A stretch of 64,000 nucleotides of DNA from Acytostelium subglobosum LB1 (GCF_000787575.1 NW_012236528.1:497552-561551); one strand, 5' to 3'. Shown: positions 10,023-21,265, counted from the first letter of the stretch. The notes: generated from the sequence alone by a model not told the origin. Program-made: numbers and translations.

Positions 10023-11565
10023 TTAGTTCTCCAACAGGTCAATGGTTCTGGTCAAGATCTTGACGGCCTTCTTGAAATCACTCAATGAAGCGTACTCATT
10101 GTCTCCATGGTAGGTCTCCTCCTTGCCAAAGCTAGGTGATTGATAGAGAGAGGTTAGTTCGTTGATCAATCACATCAACTAACCAACAAACGAATGAATG
10201 AATGAATTAATCTTACCCTGTGATCTGGAGATCGAATCCACTGTCTTGGAGATCCTTCACGAGTGGAAGGGTACCACATGTTGAGACTGGCTTCAACTCG
10301 CCAGTGACCTCGTTGGTAGCTTGAGCCAATGCCTTGTATCCTGTAGAGTCGATGTTACAAGCGACACCCGGTGATGACTCGCCAATCCACTCGAGCTCAA
10401 CCTTGCCAGTGAGTCCCTCCTCGGGCAAAGAGTACTTGTGGAAGGGTCCGTGCGATGGGAGGCTGTTGATGTCAGCGTTGATATCAGCGACGTAGGACTC
10501 AACCTTCTTTCTCATTTCGTCCATGTTATAGAATGGAGTGAGACGGATGTCACCACAGATGACAGCCTCGCCTGGGATCTGATTGTACGATCCATCGATC
10601 CTCTTCCACAAAGTTGGCTTCATTGATGAGGAAACCTCATATCCATACTTGTGCTCCTCTGGATGTGGCTTGAAGTCCCTGATGATCATTCATTAGTTAG
10701 TGACTGATTGATTGATTGGTTGGGTTGTGTCGCCAGCGCTACTCACTCATAGAATCTCTTTTGGATGACGGCCAGGGCCTCGGTGACCAACTCGATAGAG
10801 TTGATGGACTTGTGTGGGAGGGCACTGTGGAAGATCTTTCCGGATGCCTTGAGGTTCCAGTTCTGAGCACCACCTGTTCCGATGGTTGGCTGCATATCAG
10901 CAGAGTCGACCCAGTACAGTGGGCCATGCTTCAAGTGATCGATCTTTCCACGCTTGTTGAGCTCATCAACACCAACGCCTGGGATCTCATCATTCTCCTC
11001 GCTGGCAATGAACACAGCATTGATAGAGTGCTTCAATGTTGGCTTGTGGGTGGCAAGCTAAAGGGTTGGTAGGGTAAGGGTAGGGTATGTTAGCCAATCG
11101 CAAGAAGGTGGTGAGGAGACGGCGGTACATCACACATACCTCGATGAAGAGGTCAGTCAACAGGGCAACGTGTCCAAGACAGTCGGTGGTACCACGACCG
11201 TAGAGACGATCGCCATCGATGGTGAGCTTGAATGGGTCGACCTTCCAGTTGTCGGCGATGGCTGGAACAACGTCGAGATGGGAGCCAACGAACGAGATGC
11301 ACTTGTCAGCGACGGCGCCTGGGTATTGGATCAAGATGTTGCCACGGCCCTCGTGGTAAGCGACGTGCTCAACCTTGAGCACACCACCATTCTCGACCTT
11401 GTATGGCTCGAGAGCGGCCAACACATGACGGCCGGCATTATCCTCCACAGGGATGAGTTCGGGTGGCTGATTCTGCAGAGTCTTTGCCTCTCCAATGAGC
11501 TTGGTGAGCAATGTCAAGAATCTTGGCTCATTCAATTCGTAGTGTCCAACTGTTGATGATGACAT
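10023..11565 (-). CDS. argE: M20-family peptidase, acetylornithine deacetylase-like
   Basis: Four exons (11140-11565, 10747-11057, 10217-10678, 10023-10131) give 435 residues. M20 metal-ligand motifs are visible: FVGSHLDVVPA (His and Asp), LYGRGTTDCLGHVALL with the bridging Asp, and IASEENDE with the catalytic Glu/ligand pair. The dimerisation lid follows (SGKIFHSALPHKSINSIE), and a C-terminal His ligand is expected near GKEETYHGDNEYA. The best family fit is the eukaryotic ArgE-like deacetylase that releases ornithine from N-acetylornithine. Other M20 amidohydrolases of similar layout cannot be excluded. It is convergent with Fcf1, whose stop lies about 100 bp away. Confidence 0.85.
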
Positions 11566-12360
11566 GATTATTCGTTATGTTATGTATGTATATGTATGAC
11601 TGTCTCAAACACTAATAATGAAAGGGATTGTGCATCTACATCTTTGACAAACATCCATGTTCACTCAGTTTTTCGAAAAGCCCAAAGAACATTCATAGCC
11701 TCGTTGTTGGTCACCAAAGTATCATGATTTTTTTTTTGAATCTTGATTGGTTGATTGAATCCCATAATAATAACAATACAATATATTTATTAAAATAGTT
11801 TGTTATATTTATGTATGATATATAAATACCTTTATAACTAGATAATAGTTCCGAAAGAGAGTGAGAACTTGGTTCTCAACTAACCGACTCGATTCATTGC
11901 GCGCGTTTTGGTTGAATCGTTCATTCATAACAATTATTTTTCAAACATTAATTTTCGATGACACAACACCTTGCAAAACAAGTGTGTTTGGGTGTGTTTG
12001 TAGGGTATGAGTGTGTTCAACTGTTTCGTTCACAACAAATTACATTCACTTCAACAACAACAACATCATCCATTCATACACATAGTATATCTATCTACAT
12101 ATACAAACACTAACTACTATTCACTTACTGCTGGCTGCCCTGCTGCTGTGTATTTATTATTCTTGTAATTAATAATCTATCTATCTATCTATATTCACTT
12201 CATTCATTCGTTCATTCAAATCAGCTTCTCAACTTGATCATTCCTATATATATATCTAACAGACAAGATAAACACAGACTCGAGCCGATTCGATCATATA
12301 TACATACATTAGTATTATTACACGCGTCAACTTTATACTCAATCAATCAATCAATCAATC
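11566..12360. other. Divergent promoter region between ArgE-like gene and Rab11
   Basis: AT-rich sequence with CA- and ATCT-type microrepeats, for example 12178-12196. No ORF with coding character was seen. It presumably holds both promoters and the Rab11 leader. Confidence 0.5.
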
Positions 12361-13147
12361 ATGTCCAAACCATCTGGTCAAGAAGAATATGACTACTTAT
12401 ATAAGAGTATGTTTGAGTGTGATCAATCAATCAATCATTCATTCAATCTAACAATCAATCAATCAATCAAATTTAGTCGTACTCATTGGAGACAGTGGAG
12501 TAGGTAAGAGTAACTTGCTCTCGAGATTCACACGCAATGAGTTCAGCTTGGAGACAAAGTCGACGATTGGTGTGGAGTTTGCCACTCGCTCGATTGTCAC
12601 AGAGTCAAAGACGATCAAGGCACAGATTTGGGACACGGCCGGTCAGGAGAGATATAGAGCAATCACATCGGCCTACTACCGTGGCGCCGTCGGTGCTTTG
12701 CTCGTCTATGACATTGCCAAGCAGGCCACCTACAAGAGCGTTGAGAGATGGCTTACGGAGCTCCGTGAGAATGCCGACCGCAACATCGAGATCATGCTGG
12801 TTGGAAACAAGAGCGATTTGAGACACTTGCGTGAGGTATCCACCGACGAGGCCAAGGAGTTCTCAGAGAAGCACAACCTTTTATTCATTGAAACGTCAGG
12901 TATGTTCGAGAGATGTTCGCGTTGCCGGGTCATGTGACATGCACTAACAACAACCAACAATATAGCTCTCGACTCGAGCAATGTAGACGTTGCCTTCCAA
13001 ACCATTTTGACACAGATCTATCACAAGATGAACAGACGAGCTACCGTTGCAACAGTGGAGACTCACCAAGAAATATCGCACAACACCAACATCATTGATG
13101 TCTCTGCCCAGAGTGGCACAAAGAAGGAGCCTGGATGCCCGTGCTAA
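12361..13147 (+). CDS. rab11A: Rab11-type small GTPase
   Basis: Three exons (12361-12406, 12477-12899, 12966-13147) close to 216 residues. All G-motifs are seen: GDSGVGKS (residues 20-27), the Rab11-specific switch [44 protein letters not shown] and ETSA. The protein ends CPC, a C-x-C type geranylgeranylation signal instead of the more common CC. Rab11 directs recycling-endosome and, in Dictyostelium, contractile-vacuole membrane traffic. The switch and RabF motifs make Rab11 assignment strong; the A-paralogue label is by analogy. Confidence 0.93.
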
Positions 13148-13676
13148 TCAATCCATATACACACCACTTCCACAAGCTCACTTCCAACCTTCCCAACCCT
13201 CCATCCAACCTTCCTTCCTTCCTCCCAACCTTCTCCTCCATCTATTTCATTGACGCGCATTAGTGTGTCATTTGACAACGTACCGCGGGTCCCAGGTCGA
13301 GGCCTGGGCCACGAAATCACCTTGATTGATTCTCAAGGCTATTAAAATACCCATTATATTGCCCTAACATTGTTGTTGTTATTGTTGTCGTCTTGGCCAA
13401 CTGACACTGGAGTCTTATCAATATTACACAGGATGTTTATTGGATGGATGGAATGGATGGATTGATTGAAGGACGACTACCATGGCCAAAGGAACATCAC
13501 TCCCACTGAGAGTGTGTTTGATGCCAATGGTGACGACATGTCAAAGTCGGAGTTGGTTGGGATAGGAGATAGAGGGATAAGGATATGGATAGGGATGGGG
13601 ATTGATTGTGTCATGTTGACCTATGTTGTAGTTTGTTTGTTGTTTGTTGTTTGTTGTTGTTGACATTTGTGGATGT
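13148..13676. other. Convergent 3' spacer between Rab11 and Vps26
   Basis: Overlapping 3' UTR territory. The left part is CT-rich, and a GC-rich hairpin (13289-13310) sits near the middle. The remainder is repetitive GATGG and TTGTTTG sequence. No gene seen. Confidence 0.45.
13289..13310. other. GC-rich inverted repeat in convergent 3' spacer
   Basis: Arms CCCAGG (13291-13296) and CCTGGG (13303-13308) flank a TCGAGG loop in an otherwise AT-rich spacer. It could form an RNA hairpin in either 3' UTR; a role in 3'-end formation is speculative. Confidence 0.35.
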
Positions 13677-15017
13677 TTAGTCGCTTTCATCGTCTGAAGC
13701 CTCTGGATCCTCTGTTGGAATCTCGGCTGGGGTCTCGGCTGTTGGTGTGGAAGTTGATGGTGCTGCCAGAGGTTTAGACACACCTCTTCTCCACAGGGTG
13801 ATTTCCTGTTGCTTAAAGTATCTAGATTGAGACGAATGTATTGTTAATAAGTGGACTGATGTTGATGGGCCAAGCCAAGAGGAAACACTTACTTCTTATC
13901 GTCCTCGTCAATCAAAGCGAGGTTAAGGAAGTATTTGACAGAGAACTTGTTGTGAACGCTTCTGTAGGTTGGTGTCAGGTCAAAGACCGAGAGGAACAGT
14001 CTAACTGGGATGGACTCGCCTGTTTATACGATCGCGCATGGTTAGTTAGTCAGCTGTTTGCCATCAATGTCTCGCCTCGCCCCCGCCACGCCTCAAAGTA
14101 ATAACATACCTCTGACTGGAGCACCGTCCATGATCTCGAACTTGGTCAGTGTCTCATTCTCGTTGAATATATTGGGACCGGAACCGGTCTGCTCTCGCTT
14201 GATCAGGGCGATCTCCATGTGCTTGATCTTGATACGCACGAGCAGGAAGTAGATCTTTCCGATGATGACGTCCTTGAGATGGTACTTGGACTTGTTGTAC
14301 TCGAACTCGATGTGGAGACAGTCCTCAATGCCGACCTCCATCTTGATGTTGCTGTTGACATCGGGTGGCTTGTTGAAGTTGATCACCCAGATGTCAAACT
14401 CCTTCACGATGTTGGAGCCATAGTTACGACCGATGGTCAGTCGCACAAAATATCTTAGACGCACGTTGGTGCCGTTGTATGATTCGTACTGCTTCTCAAC
14501 ATTAAGGAAGTCGAACTGGAATGTCTTATTCTCCACCAACTCGCCAGCTGGTGCCAGCTCGCGTACCAAAGATGTGAACTCATAATGATTGCCTCTGTCA
14601 TAGAACAACTCTGTATATGTATGGTATGTTTGAATGGATGATTGAATGAGTGACCTGTTTGATCGATCGATTGTATGTATGTATGAATGAATATGGATGT
14701 CTTACCAATCTGTCCAACAAACTCTACTTTGATGCCCTTGTGCTCGATCCTCTTTGACTTGTCCTTGAGGTTGATGGCCACCTTGCCAGAGACCTGCTCG
14801 TTGCCAACAAAGACGAATAGCTTCTCCATCTTGCCCTTGTCCGACGTGACCTGAATGGTCTTTCTGTTCTGACATCCATCCAGATCAAAGTCAATTGAAC
14901 ATGGTGTGCCGAATGTATTACTCAGGAAGTTCTACAATGTTGAGTAACATGTTGTTAGACTTGTCTTCGAATGAATGATAGAGTGAGTGAGTCAGCGAGT
15001 CTCGTCCAACATACCAT
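13677..15017 (-). CDS. vps26: Vps26 retromer subunit
   Basis: Five exons (15015-15017, 14706-14931, 14110-14610, 13893-14019, 13677-13821) close to 333 residues. Exon 1 is the ATG codon alone, followed directly by a GTATGT donor. Arrestin-fold signatures of Vps26 are clear: [72 protein letters not shown] and the C-terminal [27 protein letters not shown]. The tail is Thr/Pro/Glu-rich and acidic, as in other amoebozoan Vps26 proteins. Retromer returns receptors from endosomes to the Golgi. Confidence 0.95.
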
Positions 15018-16752
15018 GATTATGTGAATATATAATGTGATGTGATATGATGTGAGACCCTTTCTTTCTTCAAGTGTCTCTTTCTCTATGTCACTGTATG
15101 TGTGTGTGTTTCTATGTCCCTGTATCTGTAAGAATGAACTAGCCCCCTCAAATGCATGCAAGACATTAGACAGAGAATCGGTATCTCAGGAAGCAAGCCA
15201 TGACACACCAAAAAAACTCGAGTCTTTAGCTGCAAAAATTTTGGAACATTGTGTGTTTCGCAGATTCATTGCTCTCAATAATAATTAATAAAAATGAGAA
15301 TAATCCAGGTCCAATTCCAAAGACCTGCAAAAACTGCAAATCTACATTTGTTTTGTCCGATCTGGTCCTTGGATTATATGTTCACAAACACATATATATT
15401 TGTATACATATATCAATCAAAAAAATAATCAATGACACTCACTCATTCATTCATTCAATCAATCAATCACTCACTCACTCAATCACTCAATGATGATAGG
15501 TGTCTAATACTGGATTAAACCCTTATGTTAGGCCTTGTATGAATGTGTTGTCAACGATAATAATGTTGGTAAACACATCAACAAAGTCCTTTCGTTGGGA
15601 GAATAGAATGTACAGGGCCTTGTACATTGGGCGATTTATTATTAGTTAACATTGAGTCCAAATAGCACCCTGACCATTTAGTTGAAAGGATGGTCCTCAC
15701 TATATCAGGTATGTATAGTATGGTATGATATGATATGGTATGGAATGGAAGTTGCTTGTGCTTGTTTGTTTGTTCACAAGTAGTAGTTAAGGGCTCGGTA
15801 TACCCTAGTTCGTGCTCCCATAGATCACCCATGGAGGGCTCGCACTCCCCACACATATGTATATCAATCAATCCAACCACACACACCACTGATCACATGT
15901 AATGAACATGATATACGAAAGGGGAGTTAGTGATTGAGGGTGTGTGGTGCGTGTGTACCAACTCAAGTGAGAGTGCCCTTTCGATGGATTGTGTGTCGTA
16001 ACTGACTGAAGAATGACCCCCAAGAAGCATACTTACTTAGTGCTGGTACTTATGAACAAATAACAAGATGTATGGCCTTGGATAGAGGTACGCGAGTATG
16101 TGGTGGTGGAGAGATGGAATCAAATAATACAACTAACAAACAAACAAACATGGATGGATGGATGTTGTTGGATACACATATGTTGTTGATGTTTTGGCAT
16201 TGATGACAATAGCATCAAACACATGATGTGCTGTTGGTATTGGTATGATGAGCTACCTTCCATCAACAACAAGGTCACCAACCAACAACCAACTACTCAT
16301 ACTACTACGGCTATTACTACTCACCATTGATTGAGTGCTTGTGCAAGGTCGTCGAGGAGTGAGGCAACTGGTGGTGATGGGCAGGTAGGCCAACCCGACT
16401 ATCCAACCGGCCATGCCTGCCAACATGCCTGCACATACCATGTAAGAAACAAATATTGGTAGGTAGGTTAGTAGGCGTCCATGGCATTGATCGATGGATG
16501 AGTTACAATCACTATCTCTATCCTAAACACACACACAGACACAATTAATAATAATATTATTTTTAAACAATCAATATTCCTACCTTCCACATCCTCACTC
16601 CTTGATCATTTCAAATTGTTCACCAGTCTGTCTGTTGTTGTCTGACAGTTCATCATCAATCTTCATCTAACAATCAATCAAACTGACTTGTCCAAGTCCA
16701 CAATAATAATAATAATAATAATAATAGTAATATATAAATAGAATTAATAATA
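15018..16752. other. 1.7 kb spacer with weak coding-like patches
   Basis: Divergent spacer between Vps26 and the seven-TM gene. A plus-strand stretch around 15150-15290 reads KTLDRESVSQEASH and onward to a stop. An overlapping frame at about 15290-15390 contains TCKNCKSTFVLSD with a C-x-x-C pair. On the minus strand 16253-16441 there are two open frames next to a GTATGTGCAG microintron-like sequence. None forms a convincing gene model. The remainder is ATTC/GATG repeat-rich. Confidence 0.3.
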
Positions 16753-18183
16753 ATGTCACTCAATCAAGAAGAAAATTGTTATTGTGATCCAACAATACCA
16801 TCTATAGGTTGTAATAGAGTAGGATGTTTATCAATTGCAATAGTATTCTTAATATTATTCTTGGTACCATTTGGAGTTTGTGTATATCGCATTGGATACA
16901 GCTTCAAGACCAAAGCAAAGAATAATTGGTCTTTAATATCACATATATTTATAATGGTCACATGTTTCTGTAAGATCTATTCTATAACCATCCATGGTCA
17001 TTAATCAATCAATCAATTCTAACATCATCCAACAACAACAGGTAGGATAGTGCGTTCTGCATTACAGATAAAGGAGAATGATAATGCGGTGTTGATGGCA
17101 TTGTTATATATTGTACCAATATGTTTATTGATAGCATCGTATTTGAATACTTTATACGTTTGGATCAAGATCATATATCATATCAACTTCTCAAAGATTG
17201 TCGCCAGAATATTTCCAGCAATGGGATGGTTCCTTATATGTTACCAAGTAGTCCTATTCGTCCTATTCTTAATTGGATGTATAGTATATTGGGCACCAAT
17301 CGCTACCAATATTGTATTCCTAATATATCTAGTCAGTGGAGCGTATGTATATCTCATCACTCACATTTTTGATCAATCAAGTTAACATCATTGGAACTAT
17401 TCCCCCCCCCCCCCCCCCATCACAGTGTCNGNATTCCAGTCTTTGGAAAGATGATTTGGAATGAGTATANNNNNNNNNNNNNNNNNNNNNNNNNNNNNNN
17501 NNNNNNNNNNNNNNNNNNNNNNNNNNNNNNNNNNNNNNNNNNNNNNNNNNNNNNNNNNNNNNNNNNNNNGCCCCCCCCCCCCCCCCCATCACAGTGTCGG
17601 ATTCGCAGTCTTTGGAAAGATGATTTGGAATGAGTATAGAGATATATCAGAGAAGGATTGTGGAGTATTCAGTGGTAATACTCATGCCAAGATTCAAAAG
17701 GTTACAAAGTTGTCGGCTGTGGCAATTGTCGTGGCATTCTGTACAGTTGGTATTCTGGTCTGGACATTTGGTGTCAGTGTATGGAACATAAACAATGTGA
17801 TTGCATTCATTGTTGTAGGACGTGGAATCGAGGTCACATGGATCACGTCTATGCTTCTGGTGCTCTCGCCATCCTTGCAGACATGGGGTGCTGGCAACAG
17901 TTCAAACAAGATGGCAACACATGGTGCAACCAGCTTCGATGGTCTCTCCGATGACTGCGACTCATCTTCATCAGAAGGTGATGATGTTGAAGCAGGTGCA
18001 GGTGTAAACAAAAAGGACAACTCTACAGTATCATCACCAACACCAGGTGCAGGTATAGGTACAGTTGGTGTACAAAGCACAACAGTCAATGATGTTAACA
18101 ATGATCAAGAACAAAACAACGACAACAATGACAACATCAACAACAACAACAGCAGTAGTCAACACGGTGATATGCAAGCTTAA
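16753..18183 (+). CDS. Seven-TM protein, THH1/TOM1/TOM3-like
   Basis: Three exons (16753-16969, 17042-17342, 17595-18183) close to 368 residues. An N-terminal Cys-containing segment precedes about seven hydrophobic helices (CLSIAIVFLILFLVPFGVCV first, FIVVGRGIEVTWITSMLLVL last), then a Ser/Asp/Asn-rich cytosolic tail of about 100 residues. The arrangement, including the paired helices and an internal RIVRSALQI segment, resembles THH1/TOM1/TOM3-domain proteins found in dictyostelids and plants. Receptor or membrane-adaptor function is not established. Intron 2 contains a 100-N gap, and the start of exon 3 is duplicated left of the gap (17420-17469). I used the right-hand copy, which gives an exact frame. 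Confidence 0.7.
17401..17569. other. Assembly gap with duplicated poly-C flank
   Basis: One hundred Ns (17470-17569) with the same sequence on both sides: a poly-C run, then ATCACAGTGTC, then about 40 bases of exon 3. The left copy has ambiguous bases and mismatches, as expected of low-quality read ends. The duplication is best explained as an unmerged overlap, not biology. Confidence 0.9.
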
Positions 18184-19182
18184 GAACAATCATTCATTCA
18201 TCACAATTGTACTGTATTATGTAGTCAAGTAAACCAAACGAAGCTTCGTAGCTCTAAATACTCCTTTCTTTGTTTGTGAAGTAGAGCTCGCTGTATTTGA
18301 ATGATTGATTGATCATCTGGTTCTTAATAACTAGAATGTAATAATACAAGTGAATGGTAATTGATGATATTACCCTGACCCTTGATCATCAGTGTTAATG
18401 TGAGGTGTTGGCCATTGCCAATGAGTGTCTGTTCGCAAAGTTGTGAGAATCCCGCATGCTATAGGAGGCTCGTATTCATCCACGTTCTTGCAAAGCCAAG
18501 AACTCAAACGACCCCATGACACCCCAATCCCAGCTCATAACTATCTATTTATAAAAGTGAAATGAATCGAAGTGAAACAAATCAAACACTCGATTTTTCA
18601 TTCATTCAACAAACAACAAGAAAAGTTCCAACCGATTAGTTATTTACCTCTTTGGATATTTGTAAAAGTATGAGAAGATAGAGATGTGCGTGGGCTTTGG
18701 CCCCTCTGGTCCACGGTGACTAACTGACAATGTGTGTGTGGTGGTCCACGCTTCCTCGCTCCTTGAAGAGATCGAATTCGGTTTGTTCACAGACACTCAA
18801 GAGCCTCAAGCGTACACTATCAAGCACTTGCCTTCTTGCCTCTGACTCAACGGCCTCCATTGTCCAAAGCGGACATCCACATACATCCATTCATCTATCA
18901 ATCTATCCATTCATTCATCGACTTTCTATCAAACAGACATCTGTGTTCTAGAGAAGATAGCAACAGAGCGCCAACACTATTCATTCACTATATATTATAA
19001 CATTACATAACACATATATATAACATACATATATACAAGCTGCTGTAATATAACAACAACAAACAAATACTACTTACTTTACTTAGACATTCAAACTGAA
19101 TTAAGTCAAGCAAACATACCCTACATATCAACCCAAGTAACACTATATACATACACATTATATATAATACCAAGAAACAATA
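18184..19182. other. Spacer between seven-TM gene and ceramidase
   Basis: Contains 3' UTR sequence on the left and an AC/AT-rich leader on the right. One GC-richer island (about 18690-18880) carries a short minus-strand ORF annotated separately. Confidence 0.4.
18720..18860 (-). CDS. Possible 46-residue ORF or first exon
   Basis: An ATG-initiated frame (MEAVESEARRQVLDSVRLRL at the start, then a CEQTEF segment) ends at a TAG. It lies in an island of higher G+C than the surrounding spacer and has the codon feel of real exons here. No homologue is recognised and no downstream exon could be joined with confidence. It could be a small gene, an upstream exon or a relic. Confidence 0.2.
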   Translation of the reverse strand: MEAVESEARRQVLDSVRLRLLSVCEQTEFDLFKERGSVDHHTHIVS

Positions 19183-20052
19183 ATGACATTAATTAGAGAT
19201 AACTTACCAGAGTATAAGCAATACTATTGGGGCATTCCAGATAGCCCAATAGATTGGTGCGAGCTCAATTATGAGGTGTCACCATATATTTGCGAGTTCT
19301 ATAATACTTTCTCCAGCTTTATGATCTCTGCCTTTGCGATCTATGGCATCATCCTGCTGACCTACCCATACGGACACCGCCTGCAGCAACACATCCGCCT
19401 GGTCAGGACGACCGGCATCTTTGACAAGGTGGTTGTGGCCTACCTGGCGCTGTCGACCGTCGGCATCGGCTCGGCCTTCTACCACGCCACCCTCCTGTAC
19501 AAACACCAGCTCTTTGACGAGTTCCCCATGATCATCTCCATCTCCTGCCTGCTCTACTGCCTGTTCACCATCGACCCCGTCGACAAGAGCGACTCGAAGC
19601 ACTACAAATTGTTCCGCTTCCTGCTGCCCTACCTGTTGACCGTGTACTTTGTGATCGTGGCCTCCACCATCTACGTGATCCGCAACCTGCCCACCATCCT
19701 CCAGGTGTCGTTCGGCGCCCTGGTCATGATCCTGGTGTTTGTCAGTGGCCACATGAGCTACAACATGCCCACACCAATCGCCCAGTCCAACCCAAAGAAG
19801 TTCCTGGCCTACGCCGGTGCATCGATGATCACCGCGTACGGCTCGTGGCTGGTGGAGCGCAAGCTCTGCCAGGACGGCTACGTCATCCCGGGTCTGCAGC
19901 TGCATGCCATCTGGCATTGTCTCACCGGTCTGGCCGGATTCTTCTGGATGCAGTTCTATGTCACTCTCTCACTGGAGAAGAACAACTACAAGACAAAGAT
20001 TCACTACAACTGGTTTGGAATTGGTTCCGTCAGAGGTTATGTCAAACTGTAA
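19183..20052 (+). CDS. Alkaline ceramidase
   Basis: Intronless gene for 289 residues with about seven transmembrane helices. The ceramidase-superfamily signature is present: WGIPDSPIDWCELNY at the N-terminus with D and E, IGSAFYHATLL with His101, and LHAIWHCLTG with His241 and His245, the zinc ligands. It hydrolyses ceramide to sphingosine and fatty acid, in ER or Golgi membranes in studied relatives. G+C is distinctly high in the middle. The ATG at 19183 is preceded by an A-rich leader, normal for this genome. Confidence 0.93.
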   Translation: MTLIRDNLPEYKQYYWGIPDSPIDWCELNYEVSPYICEFYNTFSSFMISAFAIYGIILLTYPYGHRLQQHIRLVRTTGIFDKVVVAYLALSTVGIGSAFYHATLLYKHQLFDEFPMIISISCLLYCLFTIDPVDKSDSKHYKLFRFLLPYLLTVYFVIVASTIYVIRNLPTILQVSFGALVMILVFVSGHMSYNMPTPIAQSNPKKFLAYAGASMITAYGSWLVERKLCQDGYVIPGLQLHAIWHCLTGLAGFFWMQFYVTLSLEKNNYKTKIHYNWFGIGSVRGYVKL

Positions 20053-20395
20053 ATGTCAATTACAGTTGTTTATTATAAATAAATAATATATAGTATAGTA
20101 CAACATAATATCCATATTAGGAAGTGGATCCAATACTTTGACTCGACCAGAGTTTGCAATTGACAAACTCAATTTTACTAGTAATGAGTTTTGTCTGCAA
20201 TCCCATCCAACTGCTGTATTGGAGGAGGCATTCAACCCTCCATGAGCGGCTCTATCATCTTGATATCAGGATTGCCTCCCATCGTCACCAAACACAGCTT
20301 AGTGGGATCATACTCGATTGTCAATGGGGAAGGTGGTCTAGGCCAAAGAGCGGAATAACTCGCCTAGCTATAATTATTATTTTTTTAATTAAATT
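20053..20395. other. Ceramidase 3' spacer with a coding-like relic
   Basis: After the 3' UTR (AATAAA-like at about 20077), bases 20115-20360 are GC-richer and read as protein-like sequence in more than one plus-strand frame, for example LTRPEFAIDKLNF and ILISGLPPIVTKHS. No intact gene is apparent and the source is not recognised. Confidence 0.3.
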
Positions 20396-20820
20396 CTAGA
20401 ATGAATCTGATAAAAAGTCCTGTGCTGTAACAGCAGAGTTCTCTACATAATTGGTAATTTTATCGGCCCCATAAAATCCATTGGGTTGTTTGGAAATTGT
20501 AGAGTGCCAATTGGCTTCATTTAGATGTTGGTTTATACTATTAGCAGCCTGCTCTAGAAGATTTGAATATTATTAGTATTAGCAAAGTAAAAATGATTAT
20601 TGTTAATTTTAATAAGTTTACCAGAAATTGTGAGGTCCACTTGATCAATACCATCAGTTTCCCTGATGGAAAGGAGTTATAAGTAAAAACAATTAATCTT
20701 AGATATTATTATTTATACTGTAAACACTTACATTTCATTTCCATAAACAAATGTCAATGTTGAGGAAGATAAAATGGTAACTAATATTAGTAAAAATAAA
20801 CTAAAGATATATAATCTCAT
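20396..20820 (-). CDS. Small secreted protein, 95 residues
   Basis: Three exons (20732-20820, 20622-20662, 20396-20553) close exactly in frame. Residues 1-27 form a textbook signal peptide: MRLYIF, a Leu/Ile/Val core, then FVYGNEM with a likely cleavage after Gly27. The mature part, about 68 residues, is acidic and lacks cysteines (LTISEQAANSINQHLNEANW, then a short DFLSDSF end). No family is recognised. Flanks and introns are very AT-rich. It was found from splice phases, because none of its exons is long enough to stand out alone. Confidence 0.65.
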
Positions 20821-21265
20821 ATTTTAATTGATTAGAAATATATTTTATCTAATTGAAGTTTGAAATGATTATATCTTTCAAATTATCAGTCGACTGTAAA
20901 TATATATATAGAGATTTAATACATATACAAATTACACAAAAGGGTTAGTAATGTACAATAATATTATTATTTTATTTTATTATTTATTAATTTCCCGAAG
21001 TCAAGACTACAAAATGTAATTTATGTATTTGTATATGTATGTGTGGGTTTTATCAGTTTGTATGTCAAAGACTTAATATATGTGTAATCATTTTGGAGTG
21101 ATTCAATATGAATCTATTGATTATTTATATACTATTTCAAACTATTTACTCTCTGAATTATTTTTAAATATTTATCTGGATAGTTTGTAGAATGGCTACC
21201 AAAGCGGCAATTACTTTGGCAATTACTTTGGCACTCATCATAGGTGAGTATTATACTTTGAGAGT
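20821..21265. other. AT-rich spacer with an orphan signal-peptide-like exon
   Basis: Mostly A/T runs that include the promoter of the minus-strand secreted-protein gene. Near the right end lies a plus-strand ATG exon, annotated separately. Confidence 0.4.
21192..21243 (+). other. Orphan plus-strand exon encoding a signal-peptide-like start
   Basis: ATG then codons for MATKAAITLAITLALII, followed by a perfect GTGAGT donor at 21244. The hydrophobic core contains a 12-base direct repeat (GCAATTACTTTG). Directly downstream lies the antisense Atp23 coding region, so there is no room for a normal second exon. It may be a 5' remnant of a duplicated secreted-protein gene or an exon spliced over a distance. 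Confidence 0.25.

Noticed and set aside
16253-16441. 62-codon minus-strand frame starting MVCAGMLAGMAG
   Set aside because: Two alternative frames are equally open and no joining exon was found; kept only as a remark in the spacer entry.
17377-17633. Open frames running through the N gap at 17.4 kb
   Set aside because: They exist only because unknown bases cannot encode stops; the real gene is spliced across this region.
19279-19917. 212-codon open frame antisense to the ceramidase gene
   Set aside because: It is the mirror of GC-rich codons of the ceramidase, has a His/Gly/Val-rich composition and no family features.
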